The notes below the pieces were generated by a model that saw only the letters and a list, made by a program, of their open reading frames with translations, did not search any database and was not told the origin of the DNA. Shown one piece after another: positions 1-8,564 of a stretch of 64,000 nt of DNA. The first letter of the stretch is position 1. Every line of letters starts with the position of its first letter. Both the position numbers and the translations under genes were made by a program. This stretch comes from an uncultured Prevotellaceae bacterium (GTDB lineage: Bacteria > Bacteroidota > Bacteroidia > Bacteroidales > Bacteroidaceae), in the NCBI GenBank assembly GCA_946410305.1, contig CAMJZV010000002.1, forward strand, positions 124,001-188,000, given 5' to 3'.

Positions 1-522
1 TGGCATGGTTTTGATCGGGTAATAGCAGGAATCGGTGAGTACTATCGCCAAAAGCAAGTTGCAAATATCCATCAACCAGATGTTTATTTCCATATTGTAG
101 GTGGTGTGCATCCATTTCACATGAATAACGTATTTAAGCCACTATTGGATAAATATCAGCTATATGATAAGGTCGTTTTTCATGGTCAACTGTTTGGTGA
201 CGAATTGACCAATGTCTTTAATCAGTGTCAGTTTGCCATTGGTTCATTAGGTCGTCATCGTAGTGGTATCACTGTAATTAAGACCTTGAAGAACCGCGAG
301 TATGCTACGCGTGGCATTCCTTTTATTTATAGTGAATCGGACAGCGATTTCGACCACCAACCTTATGTATTGAAAGCACCTGCAGATGAGTCTCCTATTA
401 ATATTCAACAAATTATTGAATTTATGAATCACTTCATGTTGGAGCCTAAAGAAATCCGCAAAACTGTGGAACATTTGACGTGGAAAATCCAGATGCAGGA
501 AGTGATAAATTCTTTAATCTAA
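1..522 (+). CDS. Glycosyltransferase, C-terminal part (gene begins before the window)
   Basis: The reading frame is open from base 1, so this is the 3' part of a longer gene; the GTG at 106 is internal. The first visible residues WHGFDRVI and then VYFHIVGG read as the nucleotide-sugar-binding Rossmann half of a GT-B glycosyltransferase, and the motif IGSLGRHRSG followed by LKNREYATRGIPFIYS fits the conserved sugar-nucleotide site of such enzymes. It would act in the cytoplasm at the inner membrane on a growing surface glycan. It is followed 6 nt later by a GT2 gene and then two GT4 genes on the same strand, which implies a capsule or O-antigen operon. The family is inferred from motifs only, and donor and acceptor are unknown. 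Confidence 0.75.
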   Translation, partial: WHGFDRVIAGIGEYYRQKQVANIHQPDVYFHIVGGVHPFHMNNVFKPLLDKYQLYDKVVFHGQLFGDELTNVFNQCQFAIGSLGRHRSGITVIKTLKNREYATRGIPFIYSESDSDFDHQPYVLKAPADESPINIQQIIEFMNHFMLEPKEIRKTVEHLTWKIQMQEVINSLI

Positions 523-528
523 GTTATT

Positions 529-1569
529 ATGGCATACGAAGTAACTATAGGAATACCCGTCTACAATGTAGAGAAATACATTCGTCTGACGATGGACTCA
601 GCGTTAGCACAAACGTTTGAGAGTATTGAGTTTCTTATACTGGACGATTGTGGCACAGATAGTTCTATTGATATCGTTCGTGAATATCAGCAGACGCATG
701 CTCGTGGTAAGGATATTCGTATTGTACGTCAACCTCAAAATGGTGGAATTGGACGTGCTCGAAATAGAATTGTTGAGGAAGCCCAAGGCCGTTATTTGTA
801 TTTCCTCGATGCTGATGATTTGATGATTTCAACTACGATTTCTCTCATGATGTCTGCTGTTTTGAAATATCATGCCGAGATAGTTATGGCATCATACCAA
901 CAGGTAGAATTATATAATGATAAACCCCAAAATAAATTGTTTCATTTTTCCCACTTGTTTTTTTCAAAGCCTGATGAACTGGCAACATATGCTTTTAGTC
1001 ATTACGGAGCGTTGCAGGCCAATATATGGAATGTACTATTGGATTTGAATATAGTCCGAAAGTACCATTTGCAGTTTGTTAATACAAACTTTTGGGAGGA
1101 CATGGTATTTAAATATGATTTAGTTACATATGTAACTCGTGCTGTACTTCTGCCAGATGTGACATATTCATATATGTGTCGAGAAAATACACTGTCTAAT
1201 TTTCAGAAGAGGGATACAATTGGTAAGGATGAGATTCTGCGGAATGTGGAGACTATGAATACGCTAAAATATCGTTATGAAAGGTTGTTAGGGAGACCGT
1301 ATTTCTCAAAATGGCTCAATTTCATTTTGGATACTGATTACTACATTATTAGTGAGGTACTTAAGAAACGTGATAAGATTTATCCATGGATTAGTGATTT
1401 AGAACTGCGTAGCTTTTTGCATTCCCCTTTATCAATTTTCCAAACTTTGCGTTATGGAAATTATCGCAGTTATCTTTATAAGTTGTTAAGTATATTGCCG
1501 GAGGGAATAACGGTAAGAATAATAAAAAACTTTGTTGGTAGAAAACTTAAGTATAACAGTGTGATATGA
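529..1569 (+). CDS. GT2 family glycosyltransferase
   Basis: This 346-residue protein begins with the GT-A fold signature of GT2 enzymes: GIPVYNVEKYI near residues 8-18, ILDDCGTDSS near 37-46, and FLDADD with the metal-binding D94-x-D96. The remaining ~240 residues are the variable acceptor domain, with no signal peptide. It should transfer a sugar to a lipid-linked intermediate at the cytoplasmic face of the inner membrane. It lies 6 nt after the preceding glycosyltransferase and overlaps the next GT4 gene by 4 nt (stop and start share bases at 1566-1569), so translation is probably coupled. The low GC of this run is typical of surface polysaccharide loci. The sugar specificity cannot be read from the sequence. 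Confidence 0.9.
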   Translation: MAYEVTIGIPVYNVEKYIRLTMDSALAQTFESIEFLILDDCGTDSSIDIVREYQQTHARGKDIRIVRQPQNGGIGRARNRIVEEAQGRYLYFLDADDLMISTTISLMMSAVLKYHAEIVMASYQQVELYNDKPQNKLFHFSHLFFSKPDELATYAFSHYGALQANIWNVLLDLNIVRKYHLQFVNTNFWEDMVFKYDLVTYVTRAVLLPDVTYSYMCRENTLSNFQKRDTIGKDEILRNVETMNTLKYRYERLLGRPYFSKWLNFILDTDYYIISEVLKKRDKIYPWISDLELRSFLHSPLSIFQTLRYGNYRSYLYKLLSILPEGITVRIIKNFVGRKLKYNSVI

Positions 1570-2711
1570 TAAAAATAGTTTATTTTTATGAAAGTTTTAT
1601 CCATAGAGGGGGAACAGAACGCATCCTTATAGAAAAGATGAACTGGCTCTCCGATTATGGTTTTGAAGTCATCGCACTGACTAGCGAGCAAGGAAGTCAT
1701 TCATTTTCTTTTGACTTATCTGCTAACGTGAAACACATTGATTTGAACGTACGTTTCTTTACTCTCTACCAATACTCTGTTTTCTTTCGCTTCTTTAAAA
1801 TGTGGAGGATGAAGCGCTTGTTACAAAGGAAGTTCAACGATTTTATTGAAGAACACTCTCCTGACATTGTTATCTGCACGACCTATATCGCTACCTACCT
1901 GTCGGTGATGGTTGATTGCCCGCTATCGTTTAAGAAAGTTGCAGAGTCTCATATTGATAAACGTTTCCTTATTAATAATGATTATTTAAACAGGAAGAGT
2001 TTGTTGCATTTGTGGAAATCTAAATGGGAGTTGAAAATGACAGAAAAGCTCGTTAGGCATTTCGACCTCCTTGTTACGTTAAACCCAACTGACGCTAATG
2101 ATTGGGCGCCTTTTGTCAAGACTAAAATTATTACTAATACAGTTCACCAAAATGATACAGGCAAGATATCAAACGGAAGCAGTAAGCATGCAATATTTGT
2201 AGGACGCTATACAGAACAGAAAGGGCTTGACGATTTACTTGCAATTTGGGGACTGGTACATAAATTTCACTCCGACTGGCATCTAGATTTGTATGGTGAT
2301 GGGGAGAAGCGTGATGAACTATTTGCTCAAGCAGAACGAATGCATGCAAATATACATATACACATGTCCACTGCTAATATTTTTGAGAAATACGTGGATA
2401 GTTCTATCTTCCTGATCGCCTCTCACTACGAACCTTTTGGGCTCGTTCTTCCCGAAGCAATGTCATGTGGTCTGCCTGTTGTGGCTTTCGAAGCGGATGG
2501 CCCCTGTAAAATAATTACTGATGGTGTTGATGGCTTCCTAATTGAAAATAGAAATATTAAGAAGTTTGCTGATTGTGTCTGTCAACTGATTGAGAATAAG
2601 TCGTTGCGCTTGAAGATGGGACAGGCTGGTATCTTATCTGCACAGCAATATTCTAGAAATCAAATTATGCCCCAATGGAAAGAATTGTTTGAATCTTTAG
2701 TGAATTTGTAA
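1566..2711 (+). CDS. GT4 family glycosyltransferase
   Basis: This is a 381-residue GT-B enzyme. The N-terminus has the acceptor-domain glycine motif HRGGTERI, the middle has the FVGRYTEQKGLDDLL strand-helix seen at the start of the donor domain, and the catalytic E-x7-E motif reads EPFGLVLPE, followed by AMSCGLPVVA. These are the hallmarks of family GT4. It overlaps the upstream GT2 gene by 4 nt. The next gene is a clear paralogue: both share the NWL.D.G, LT.EQG.H.FSF.LS.NV and IDLN.R.FT.Y patterns in the first 80 residues, so the pair arose by tandem duplication. The role is cytoplasmic assembly of the surface glycan; specificity is unknown. Confidence 0.9.
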   Translation: MIKIVYFYESFIHRGGTERILIEKMNWLSDYGFEVIALTSEQGSHSFSFDLSANVKHIDLNVRFFTLYQYSVFFRFFKMWRMKRLLQRKFNDFIEEHSPDIVICTTYIATYLSVMVDCPLSFKKVAESHIDKRFLINNDYLNRKSLLHLWKSKWELKMTEKLVRHFDLLVTLNPTDANDWAPFVKTKIITNTVHQNDTGKISNGSSKHAIFVGRYTEQKGLDDLLAIWGLVHKFHSDWHLDLYGDGEKRDELFAQAERMHANIHIHMSTANIFEKYVDSSIFLIASHYEPFGLVLPEAMSCGLPVVAFEADGPCKIITDGVDGFLIENRNIKKFADCVCQLIENKSLRLKMGQAGILSAQQYSRNQIMPQWKELFESLVNL

Positions 2712-2713
2712 AT

Positions 2714-3838
2714 ATGAAGATTGTGTTTGTATTAAGATCCGTAGTTCTTATGGGAGGAATAGAGCGGGTTGTCATTGATAAAGCAAATTGGTTAGCTGAT
2801 AGAGGGCATGATGTCACGTTGTTAACCTATGAACAGGGAGATCATCCATTCTCCTTCCAACTCTCTCCTAATGTCTGCTATATTGATTTGAATTGCCGCT
2901 ATTTTACAGTTTATAAACATAATTTCCTTTTACGGCCTTTTGTTAAATATAGAATGAAGCGAACATTTAGGAAAAGGCTTCATTCTATAGTAGAAAGATT
3001 ACATCCAGATGTCATGGCAGTACCTCACAATCTGAACGAGTTTCAGAATGAAATAACTTCAATGTCGCCTTTTGTCCCAATTGTATATGAAGCACATAGT
3101 ACCTCTGTGGAGTTATTAAAAGCTAATGTTGTTAGTAGATGGCTGAAATACTATCGCATTATAAAGGTATTGAAAAAAGTGAATATGGTAATTACGCTAA
3201 CCCATGGTGATGCATTGTTTTGGAGAAAGCACTTCAATAATGTTAAGACTATACCGAATCCAGTATCAATGTCGGTTGACAATTTGGTTGATAGTAAAAA
3301 GGAAGTGGGAAGAATTCTTTATGTTGGGAGATTAAACTCAGTTAAAAGAGTAGATAGGCTGATACAAGCATTTGCAATGATTGCTGACAAGTATCCAGAT
3401 TGGCATATTGATATTTACGGTGAGGGTGAAGAAAAGGCTTACATTGAAAAGTTGATTCAATATTGTCATCTAGCTAAGAGGGTAAAACTATTTGCCCCAA
3501 GTAGTCAAATTTATGATGAATACAGAAATAGTCAATTTCTTGTTCTGTCTTCTGATAGTGAAAGCTTTTCGCTGGTAATTGTTGAAGCAATGGCATGTGG
3601 TTTACCAGTTGTTTCTACAGATTGTCCATTTGGGCCTCGTGATATTATTGAAGATGGTAAGACTGGCCTTTTGTCGCGTTCAGATTCAGAAGATTTAGCT
3701 GCAAAAATGGAATGGATGATAATTCATACTAAGGAACGTGAAGAAATGGGGAAGCGTGCACATCAGGCAGTGGTTAAATACAAGAAAGATGTAGTGATGA
3801 AGGAGTGGGAACATGCCTATTTGTCAGTTCTTCAGTGA
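2714..3838 (+). CDS. GT4 family glycosyltransferase, paralogue of preceding gene
   Basis: This 374-residue GT-B enzyme starts 2 nt after the stop of its paralogue. The N-terminal glycine motif is LMGGIERVV, the donor domain begins ILYVGRLNSVKRVDRLI, and the E-x7-E motif reads ESFSLVIVE before AMACGLPVVS. The N-terminal acceptor-binding third is very like that of the upstream gene, while the middle has diverged, so the two may recognise related acceptors. It is the last gene of the plus-strand run. Only about 40 nt separate it from the convergent GT2 gene at 3881, and no clear hairpin terminator was seen there. Confidence 0.9.
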   Translation: MKIVFVLRSVVLMGGIERVVIDKANWLADRGHDVTLLTYEQGDHPFSFQLSPNVCYIDLNCRYFTVYKHNFLLRPFVKYRMKRTFRKRLHSIVERLHPDVMAVPHNLNEFQNEITSMSPFVPIVYEAHSTSVELLKANVVSRWLKYYRIIKVLKKVNMVITLTHGDALFWRKHFNNVKTIPNPVSMSVDNLVDSKKEVGRILYVGRLNSVKRVDRLIQAFAMIADKYPDWHIDIYGEGEEKAYIEKLIQYCHLAKRVKLFAPSSQIYDEYRNSQFLVLSSDSESFSLVIVEAMACGLPVVSTDCPFGPRDIIEDGKTGLLSRSDSEDLAAKMEWMIIHTKEREEMGKRAHQAVVKYKKDVVMKEWEHAYLSVLQ

Positions 3839-3880
3839 CGATGCAATTCTTTCCAATGACATCTTTATCTTTTTGATATC

Positions 3881-4870
3881 TTATTTTTTATATACTATTT
3901 GCGCATATTGATAGTATATATTTATGAAAAGGTGTGGCATCTTTTTAACCATAAATGTGATGAGTTTTTGTTGGATGCTATGGGTGAAATTTAAATCAGG
4001 AGCCTGAAAGTTGATGTAATTCATCAACACATATCGATCATTCTTTCCTTTAATGCTATGTAATGTATCATATAACATGGTTCGGAATGATATATAGACA
4101 TTATCTTCTAACTTATACACTAAGTTTGAAGAAAGCCCTTCAATTTGTCTTAACTTCCAAGTTATGGCAATAGCTGTAATAAAATGTTTTGAATTATCGA
4201 TTTTGTAGGCGTTGGTTGATGACCCAGGCCATTTTCTGTAAATATTTAAACGTATATTTGAACAAATGCAATTGTTTGCTTTGAGGTAGCATTCATGTGT
4301 AAATGGTATGTCTTGATATCGTATGCCTGGGTAGAATATCAAATCTTTTGTTACGAGGAATTCTCTTTTGTAAAGAGTCCTCCAAACGTAACAATGATAA
4401 GGATTTAATACATCTAAATATAACTGTTCGCCTACAATCTTTTTAAATTGTAGTTCTGGCTGTTGGAAATCTTCTTTGTAGAAATTATCTATTTCTTCGT
4501 CAGTCATAGATAAAAAGTCAGCCACAACCATGTCAACTTTTGTCTCTAATGCTTTCTCAAGCAAGGGCATTAAACTATTTTCTATGAGCAAATCGTCAGA
4601 GTCTGGCATAAGGATATACTCTCCTTTCGCTGCAGCAATGCCGTTGTTGCGGGCTACAGAAAGACCTAGATTCTCCTGATTGATGACCGTAATGTTCTTG
4701 TGTTGTTGGATGATATCATCAATCATTTCCATGCTGCGGTCCTTCGTTCCGTCATTGACGATGATGACCTCAAATCGGTCTTCGTCAAGTTCTTGCTTGA
4801 AAATACTTTCTATGCAAGAACGAACGTATTTCTCCACGTTGTATACGGGAACGATGATGCTTAAGTCCAT
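3881..4870 (-). CDS. GT2 family glycosyltransferase
   Basis: The 329-residue product opens with MDLSIIVPVYNVEKYVRSCI, then VIIVNDGTKDRS and the metal-binding LMPDSDDLL motif (D-S-D-D), the standard GT2 catalytic domain. The C-terminal ~200 residues are variable and end in a basic, aromatic tail with a hydrophobic stretch (KLITFMVKKMPHLFINIYY) that may sit against the membrane. The gene is monocistronic in appearance: it converges on the plus-strand GT run and diverges from the GT2 gene at 4957, with overlapping promoters in the 86 nt between. It probably adds one sugar to the same surface polysaccharide. Confidence 0.88.
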   Translation of the reverse strand: MDLSIIVPVYNVEKYVRSCIESIFKQELDEDRFEVIIVNDGTKDRSMEMIDDIIQQHKNITVINQENLGLSVARNNGIAAAKGEYILMPDSDDLLIENSLMPLLEKALETKVDMVVADFLSMTDEEIDNFYKEDFQQPELQFKKIVGEQLYLDVLNPYHCYVWRTLYKREFLVTKDLIFYPGIRYQDIPFTHECYLKANNCICSNIRLNIYRKWPGSSTNAYKIDNSKHFITAIAITWKLRQIEGLSSNLVYKLEDNVYISFRTMLYDTLHSIKGKNDRYVLMNYINFQAPDLNFTHSIQQKLITFMVKKMPHLFINIYYQYAQIVYKK

Positions 4871-4890
4871 TAGTTATGTTTTTTTGATTG

Positions 4891-4920
4891 CAAAAATACA
4901 TAAAAAAGTTGAAAAAACAA
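4891..4920 (-). promoter_or_regulatory. Bacteroidetes-type promoter for the GT2 gene ending at 3881
   Basis: Read on the minus strand, TATTTTTG (plus-strand 4891-4898) fits the -7 box TAnnTTTG. TTG (plus-strand 4918-4920) lies 19 nt upstream as the -33 box. The start codon is about 20 nt downstream of the -7 box. Confidence 0.6.
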
Positions 4921-4939
4921 TTTTTTTTTCATATATTTG
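4909..4939 (+). promoter_or_regulatory. Bacteroidetes-type promoter for the GT2 gene at 4957
   Basis: TTG at 4909-4911 and TATATTTG at 4932-4939 are separated by 20 nt, matching the -33/-7 layout of Bacteroidetes primary sigma promoters. It overlaps the divergent promoter at 4891-4920, so the two are unlikely to fire at the same moment. The position supports the ATG at 4957 as the real start, with a very short leader. Confidence 0.65.
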
Positions 4940-4956
4940 CACAAAAATACAGAAAT

Positions 4957-5811
4957 ATGTCAAATTGGTATGATAAATATATGACTATCTATGGGAAACC
5001 TTTTAGTGAGGTTCCAGAGGAGATAGTAGAAAGTACTCGTAAGCGGTTGGCTCGTCTGCAGAGTCCCGAGCCGTTGGCCTCTATTGTTGTCATTGGATAT
5101 AATGAAGAGAAACATTTGCAGGCTTGCCTGTGGGCTATCAGCGAGATTCGCTGCAAGTATCCTGTTGAGATTATTGGTGTTGACAACGACTCCAAGGACC
5201 GTACGGCTGAGATCTATGAAAAGTCGGGCATACCATATTATACTGAGTATCAGCATTCCTGTGGCTATGCCCGTCGTTGCGGGTTGCAACATGCTAAAGG
5301 GCGTTTCTATTTTGATGTGGATAGTGATACGCTTTATCCGCCTCAATATTACGAGATTATGCTTGATCATCTCTTGAAACCAGGTGTTAGTTGCGCGTCT
5401 GCGACGTGGAGCTACTTCCCTGACGAGAACCATTCCAAGCTAGGTCTCCGTCTGTTTGAGATGGCGCGCGACTTGTTCCTGTGGATTCAGCATTTCAAGC
5501 GTCCAGAACTCAGTGTGCGTGGTTTGGTCTTTGCCTATAATGCTGAGTATGGCCGTAAAGAACCCTATCGCGTGGATATCATCCGTGGTGAAGACGGCTC
5601 CATGGCTCTAAATTTGAAGAAATATGGCAAGATTGTCTTTGTGCGCGACTGTAGGTGTCGCGCTATTACCGGCTATGGCACCATCGGTAATCAGTCTATG
5701 TGGCAGAGCTTTATTGATCATGTGAAGATCCAGATGCGAGGCATTACCCGCATCTTCCACTCCACTGATCACTACGAAGACTCCGATGATAATTTGGTGA
5801 ATAACAAATGA
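4957..5811 (+). CDS. GT2 family glycosyltransferase
   Basis: The open frame reaches back to 4888, but the promoter -7 box ends at 4939, inside that extension, so the ATG at 4957 (MSNWYDKYM) is preferred, giving 284 residues. After a ~40-residue leader the GT2 domain reads SIVVIGYNEEKHL, then GVDNDSKDRTAE and FDVDSDTLYPP (the D-x-D region). There is no transmembrane segment. It is a single-gene unit facing away from the 3881-4870 GT2 gene. The acceptor is unknown. It could act in the neighbouring polysaccharide pathway or glycosylate a different lipid or protein. Confidence 0.85.
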   Translation: MSNWYDKYMTIYGKPFSEVPEEIVESTRKRLARLQSPEPLASIVVIGYNEEKHLQACLWAISEIRCKYPVEIIGVDNDSKDRTAEIYEKSGIPYYTEYQHSCGYARRCGLQHAKGRFYFDVDSDTLYPPQYYEIMLDHLLKPGVSCASATWSYFPDENHSKLGLRLFEMARDLFLWIQHFKRPELSVRGLVFAYNAEYGRKEPYRVDIIRGEDGSMALNLKKYGKIVFVRDCRCRAITGYGTIGNQSMWQSFIDHVKIQMRGITRIFHSTDHYEDSDDNLVNNK

Positions 5812-5881
5812 GAGTGTTATGTAAAATTAAGGCGGTATATGTCAATTTCTAGATACCAAAAGAAAGATTTTCTCTATATTA

Positions 5882-5913
5882 TTTGTAATTTTAAAAATAA
5901 TTATGTAACTTTG
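5882..5913 (+). promoter_or_regulatory. Bacteroidetes-type promoter for the LruC-like lipoprotein
   Basis: TTTG at 5882-5885 and TAACTTTG at 5906-5913 are separated by 20 nt, an exact fit to the -33/-7 consensus. The lipoprotein ATG lies 50 nt after the -7 box. Confidence 0.75.
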
Positions 5914-5963
5914 CCTCCAAAATCAATCCTAAGGTAAAAATCGTTTTTAAATTGAAAGTGAAA

Positions 5964-7316
5964 ATGAAAAAATTAGTAGTGATGCTGTCCACAGTTTTTA
6001 TGGTGGCATGTCAAAGTACAGAAATGTTCGACGAGCAGGCTAAAGAAAGAGACATCAAAGCACAGTATGCTGCGAATTTCTCGAAGTCCTATCCAAACGT
6101 AACTCTCAATCAGAATTGGGATTACAGTAACAAGAACGAGGCATACGGTCTGCCTGCCAACATCAGCCGTGGTGTAACACGCGGAGGTGCATCAGATTAT
6201 CAGTTAACTACTGGCGATGCATATGAAGTGGACAACAGCACACTGACATGGATGAAAAGCAAGTTGAAAGATGGACAAGATAATCGCAAACTGGGTAAGC
6301 CATTCTATATGAAAACTCCAGGTAACAGTTTCACCATTGTACCAATCTTTCAGGGACAAGCTTCATCAGTATGGGAGCTTCATGCCGTTATCGACGGCGT
6401 TGATTTCAAGGTCTGGGAAAAGTGCCAAGATGTTTGGGTCAAGAAAAACGAAAACAGCGATTGGCAGACTGTATCATCACTTTCTGACACTGAGTTGAAC
6501 AAGAATACGCAAAGTGCTTATAAGGTAAAAGCCAATAGTTATACTTTCAGTAATGTTCCTGCTGGTGTGGAGATGTATTTCTATCTTACCGTTACAAAAG
6601 TGACAAATAGCAAATACAACTATACAGTGAACAGCCAAATGTCATCACTCAACGGTATGATGTTGGCATTGAAAGACTGTCCACGCCCGGCAAATATTGC
6701 CGAGGATAACGAGGTCATGATCATTGGATGTGAGGACGTTTACGATGAGGGCGGTGTTAAATCAGACAATGATATGAATGATGTGGTATTCATGGTGTAT
6801 GGTAAGCCAGAAGTACCCTCTACGATTGAGATTACAGAAGACATGAGCATCGAGAAAAAGGTAACCGTACGCTATATGATTGAAGACTTGGGCTCTACTG
6901 ACGACTTTGATTTCAATGACATCGTTGTGGATGTTTCTGAAGTATGGACTTCAAGTCCCGTATTCACCAATGACGTTCTTAGCGGATGGAAGGACTCTGA
7001 CAAGCATCAGGAGGCTATTATCCGTCATCTTGGAGGTACACTGCCTTTTAAACTGACCATTGGCAGCACGGAGTTGGAGGAGCATGCTGGTGTACTCGGT
7101 TCAAATCCCGATGAGAAATTCGTAGTAAGCGGATGGAATAAGGACCAGCATAATATTAAAGTTATGGTTAAGCAATCAACGAATTCTGAGGTTTACAATA
7201 ACGTTACATTCCCCAAGGCAGGCGAAGCACCTATGATTATCGCTGTAGAACCCACACAGAATTGGATGAAAGAGCGTGTCAGTGTGCCATCTGATTGGTT
7301 CTATATTCCGGACTAA
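5964..7316 (+). CDS. LruC/DUF4842-like surface lipoprotein
   Basis: The ATG at 5964 is preferred over an in-frame TTG at 5952 because it gives a clean lipoprotein signal: MKKLVVMLSTVFMVACQS with lipobox cysteine C16. The mature ~435 residues contain two acidic segments rich in D, N and G (DNDMNDVVFMVYG and DFDFNDIVVDV), which is the pattern of the LruC C-terminal region (DUF4842) found in Bacteroidetes lipoproteins, possibly binding calcium. Function in the family is not established, and exposure at the outer membrane is inferred. It has its own promoter and a strong bidirectional terminator after it, so it is a single-gene unit set between two glycosyltransferase clusters. No sorting tail is seen, which fits lipid anchoring. 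Confidence 0.75.
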   Translation: MKKLVVMLSTVFMVACQSTEMFDEQAKERDIKAQYAANFSKSYPNVTLNQNWDYSNKNEAYGLPANISRGVTRGGASDYQLTTGDAYEVDNSTLTWMKSKLKDGQDNRKLGKPFYMKTPGNSFTIVPIFQGQASSVWELHAVIDGVDFKVWEKCQDVWVKKNENSDWQTVSSLSDTELNKNTQSAYKVKANSYTFSNVPAGVEMYFYLTVTKVTNSKYNYTVNSQMSSLNGMMLALKDCPRPANIAEDNEVMIIGCEDVYDEGGVKSDNDMNDVVFMVYGKPEVPSTIEITEDMSIEKKVTVRYMIEDLGSTDDFDFNDIVVDVSEVWTSSPVFTNDVLSGWKDSDKHQEAIIRHLGGTLPFKLTIGSTELEEHAGVLGSNPDEKFVVSGWNKDQHNIKVMVKQSTNSEVYNNVTFPKAGEAPMIIAVEPTQNWMKERVSVPSDWFYIPD

Positions 7317-7339
7317 TCTCACTTTCATTATAAAAAGGT

Positions 7340-7372
7340 GGCCCTCCTGTATGACAACGGGAGGGCCTCTTT
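7340..7372. terminator. Bidirectional rho-independent terminator
   Basis: GGCCCTCC (7340-7347) and GGAGGGCC (7360-7367) form a perfect 8 bp stem. TCTTT follows on the plus strand, and a run of A at 7332-7336 gives a T-run on the minus strand. It sits between the convergent lipoprotein and GT4 genes and can end both transcripts. Confidence 0.85.
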
Positions 7373-7397
7373 CATGATGCCACCGTAAGATTGGCAT

Positions 7398-8564
7398 TCA
7401 GATGATTTCATGCCAGGTATCAGCAATTGTTTTGATGTTAAAGCGATGGGATATTTCTAGGGCCTGACGCGATTTTGCTTGCCAGTCTATTTTTGTTGTT
7501 TCAACCATGCGCCGTGCCAAACCGTTCACATCACCATTGGAAAAATATATGCCAAAGTCACCCATGATTTCCCGACTCGTTGGTAAATCCGACGAGATGA
7601 CGGGAAGTCCATGAGCCATAGCCTCTACAAGTACCAATCCAAAGCCTTCCCATCTGGAACTCAGCACATAGACTTGCGCTTCAGAGTAATACTTTTGTAT
7701 ATTGTTTGTAAAGGGATGGATATGGATTCTTTCTTCCAACTGATAGTCCTTCATCATTTTCCTGTATATCGGTTCCTCCACACCTTCGCCAACGATATCG
7801 AGTGTCCACTCACCGTTTTCTTTGGCAAAGATACGGAAGGCTTCTATCAGCAGGTCGAACCCTTTATGTTGGCGAGAGAAACGCCCCACTGCTAAGAAAC
7901 GTTTTGATGTTCCCTCAGATGGCTTTCCTGGAGAGAGTGTCAGAGGATTGTAAATAACCGTTGTATTTAGTTTTGGGTCGTAAGCTCGATAGGTGTCAGC
8001 ATCGTGCTTGCACAACACGATGGTTGCGTCGAGTTTACGAAACTGATAGACATAATGGCGTTGCAGCTCTGGTCCTATATATAAAGAGGTGGGATTGAAA
8101 AGCGCCTCAAAGGAGTTGTGAATCCAGCCAATCAGTTTGGTTGTGCCTAACATCTTTCGACAGGCGGCCAGTCGTGCTGCTAAAGGAGCATGAACGCCAA
8201 TGATGGTGTCGTAGTTGCCAGTCTTTAACTCTTCAGCCAGGGCGTTACGTTTCTCAGAAGGGAAAGAACTGTACACATAGAGGTCGGAGGTCAGTTGTGT
8301 CTGCGGCAATACCTTCCTATACAAGAAACTATAGGCCTTGCAGAAATGCCATTTCCAATAGCTCACCTTGGGATATTGGAAGAAACGGAAATGAATGGGG
8401 CACTCTGACAAGTCATAGAGCGACGTGTCCTTTGTTTCGGGCTTGTCAAAAGTAACGATAGTCACGTCATTATCCTTGCTGAGTTCCTTCGCAATGACTG
8501 CCGTTACCCGCTGTACTCCTCCAAAGGAGAAAATGGAATCTACAAGGAAACACACTTTCTTCAT
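7398..8564 (-). CDS. GT4 family glycosyltransferase
   Basis: This 388-residue GT-B enzyme has the acceptor-domain motif FSFGGVQRV near residue 15, a donor domain starting with FLAVGRFSRQHKGFDLLI, and the E-x7-E motif EGFGLVLVE followed by AMAHGLPVIS. It matches the amylovoran/WcaC-like subgroup of GT4 in general appearance. The start codon overlaps the stop of the upstream GT4 gene (ATGA, 8561-8564), so translation is coupled. It is the last gene of a minus-strand unit that begins with the giant InlB/LRR protein at 15405 and ends at the terminator at 7340-7372. The sugar is unknown. Confidence 0.9.
   Translation of the reverse strand: MKKVCFLVDSIFSFGGVQRVTAVIAKELSKDNDVTIVTFDKPETKDTSLYDLSECPIHFRFFQYPKVSYWKWHFCKAYSFLYRKVLPQTQLTSDLYVYSSFPSEKRNALAEELKTGNYDTIIGVHAPLAARLAACRKMLGTTKLIGWIHNSFEALFNPTSLYIGPELQRHYVYQFRKLDATIVLCKHDADTYRAYDPKLNTTVIYNPLTLSPGKPSEGTSKRFLAVGRFSRQHKGFDLLIEAFRIFAKENGEWTLDIVGEGVEEPIYRKMMKDYQLEERIHIHPFTNNIQKYYSEAQVYVLSSRWEGFGLVLVEAMAHGLPVISSDLPTSREIMGDFGIYFSNGDVNGLARRMVETTKIDWQAKSRQALEISHRFNIKTIADTWHEII

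Noticed and set aside
4888..4956. Upstream extension of the GT2 gene at 4957
   Set aside because: The extension would need transcription to begin before the promoter -7 box at 4932-4939, and it encodes a Lys/Phe-rich segment with no family match.
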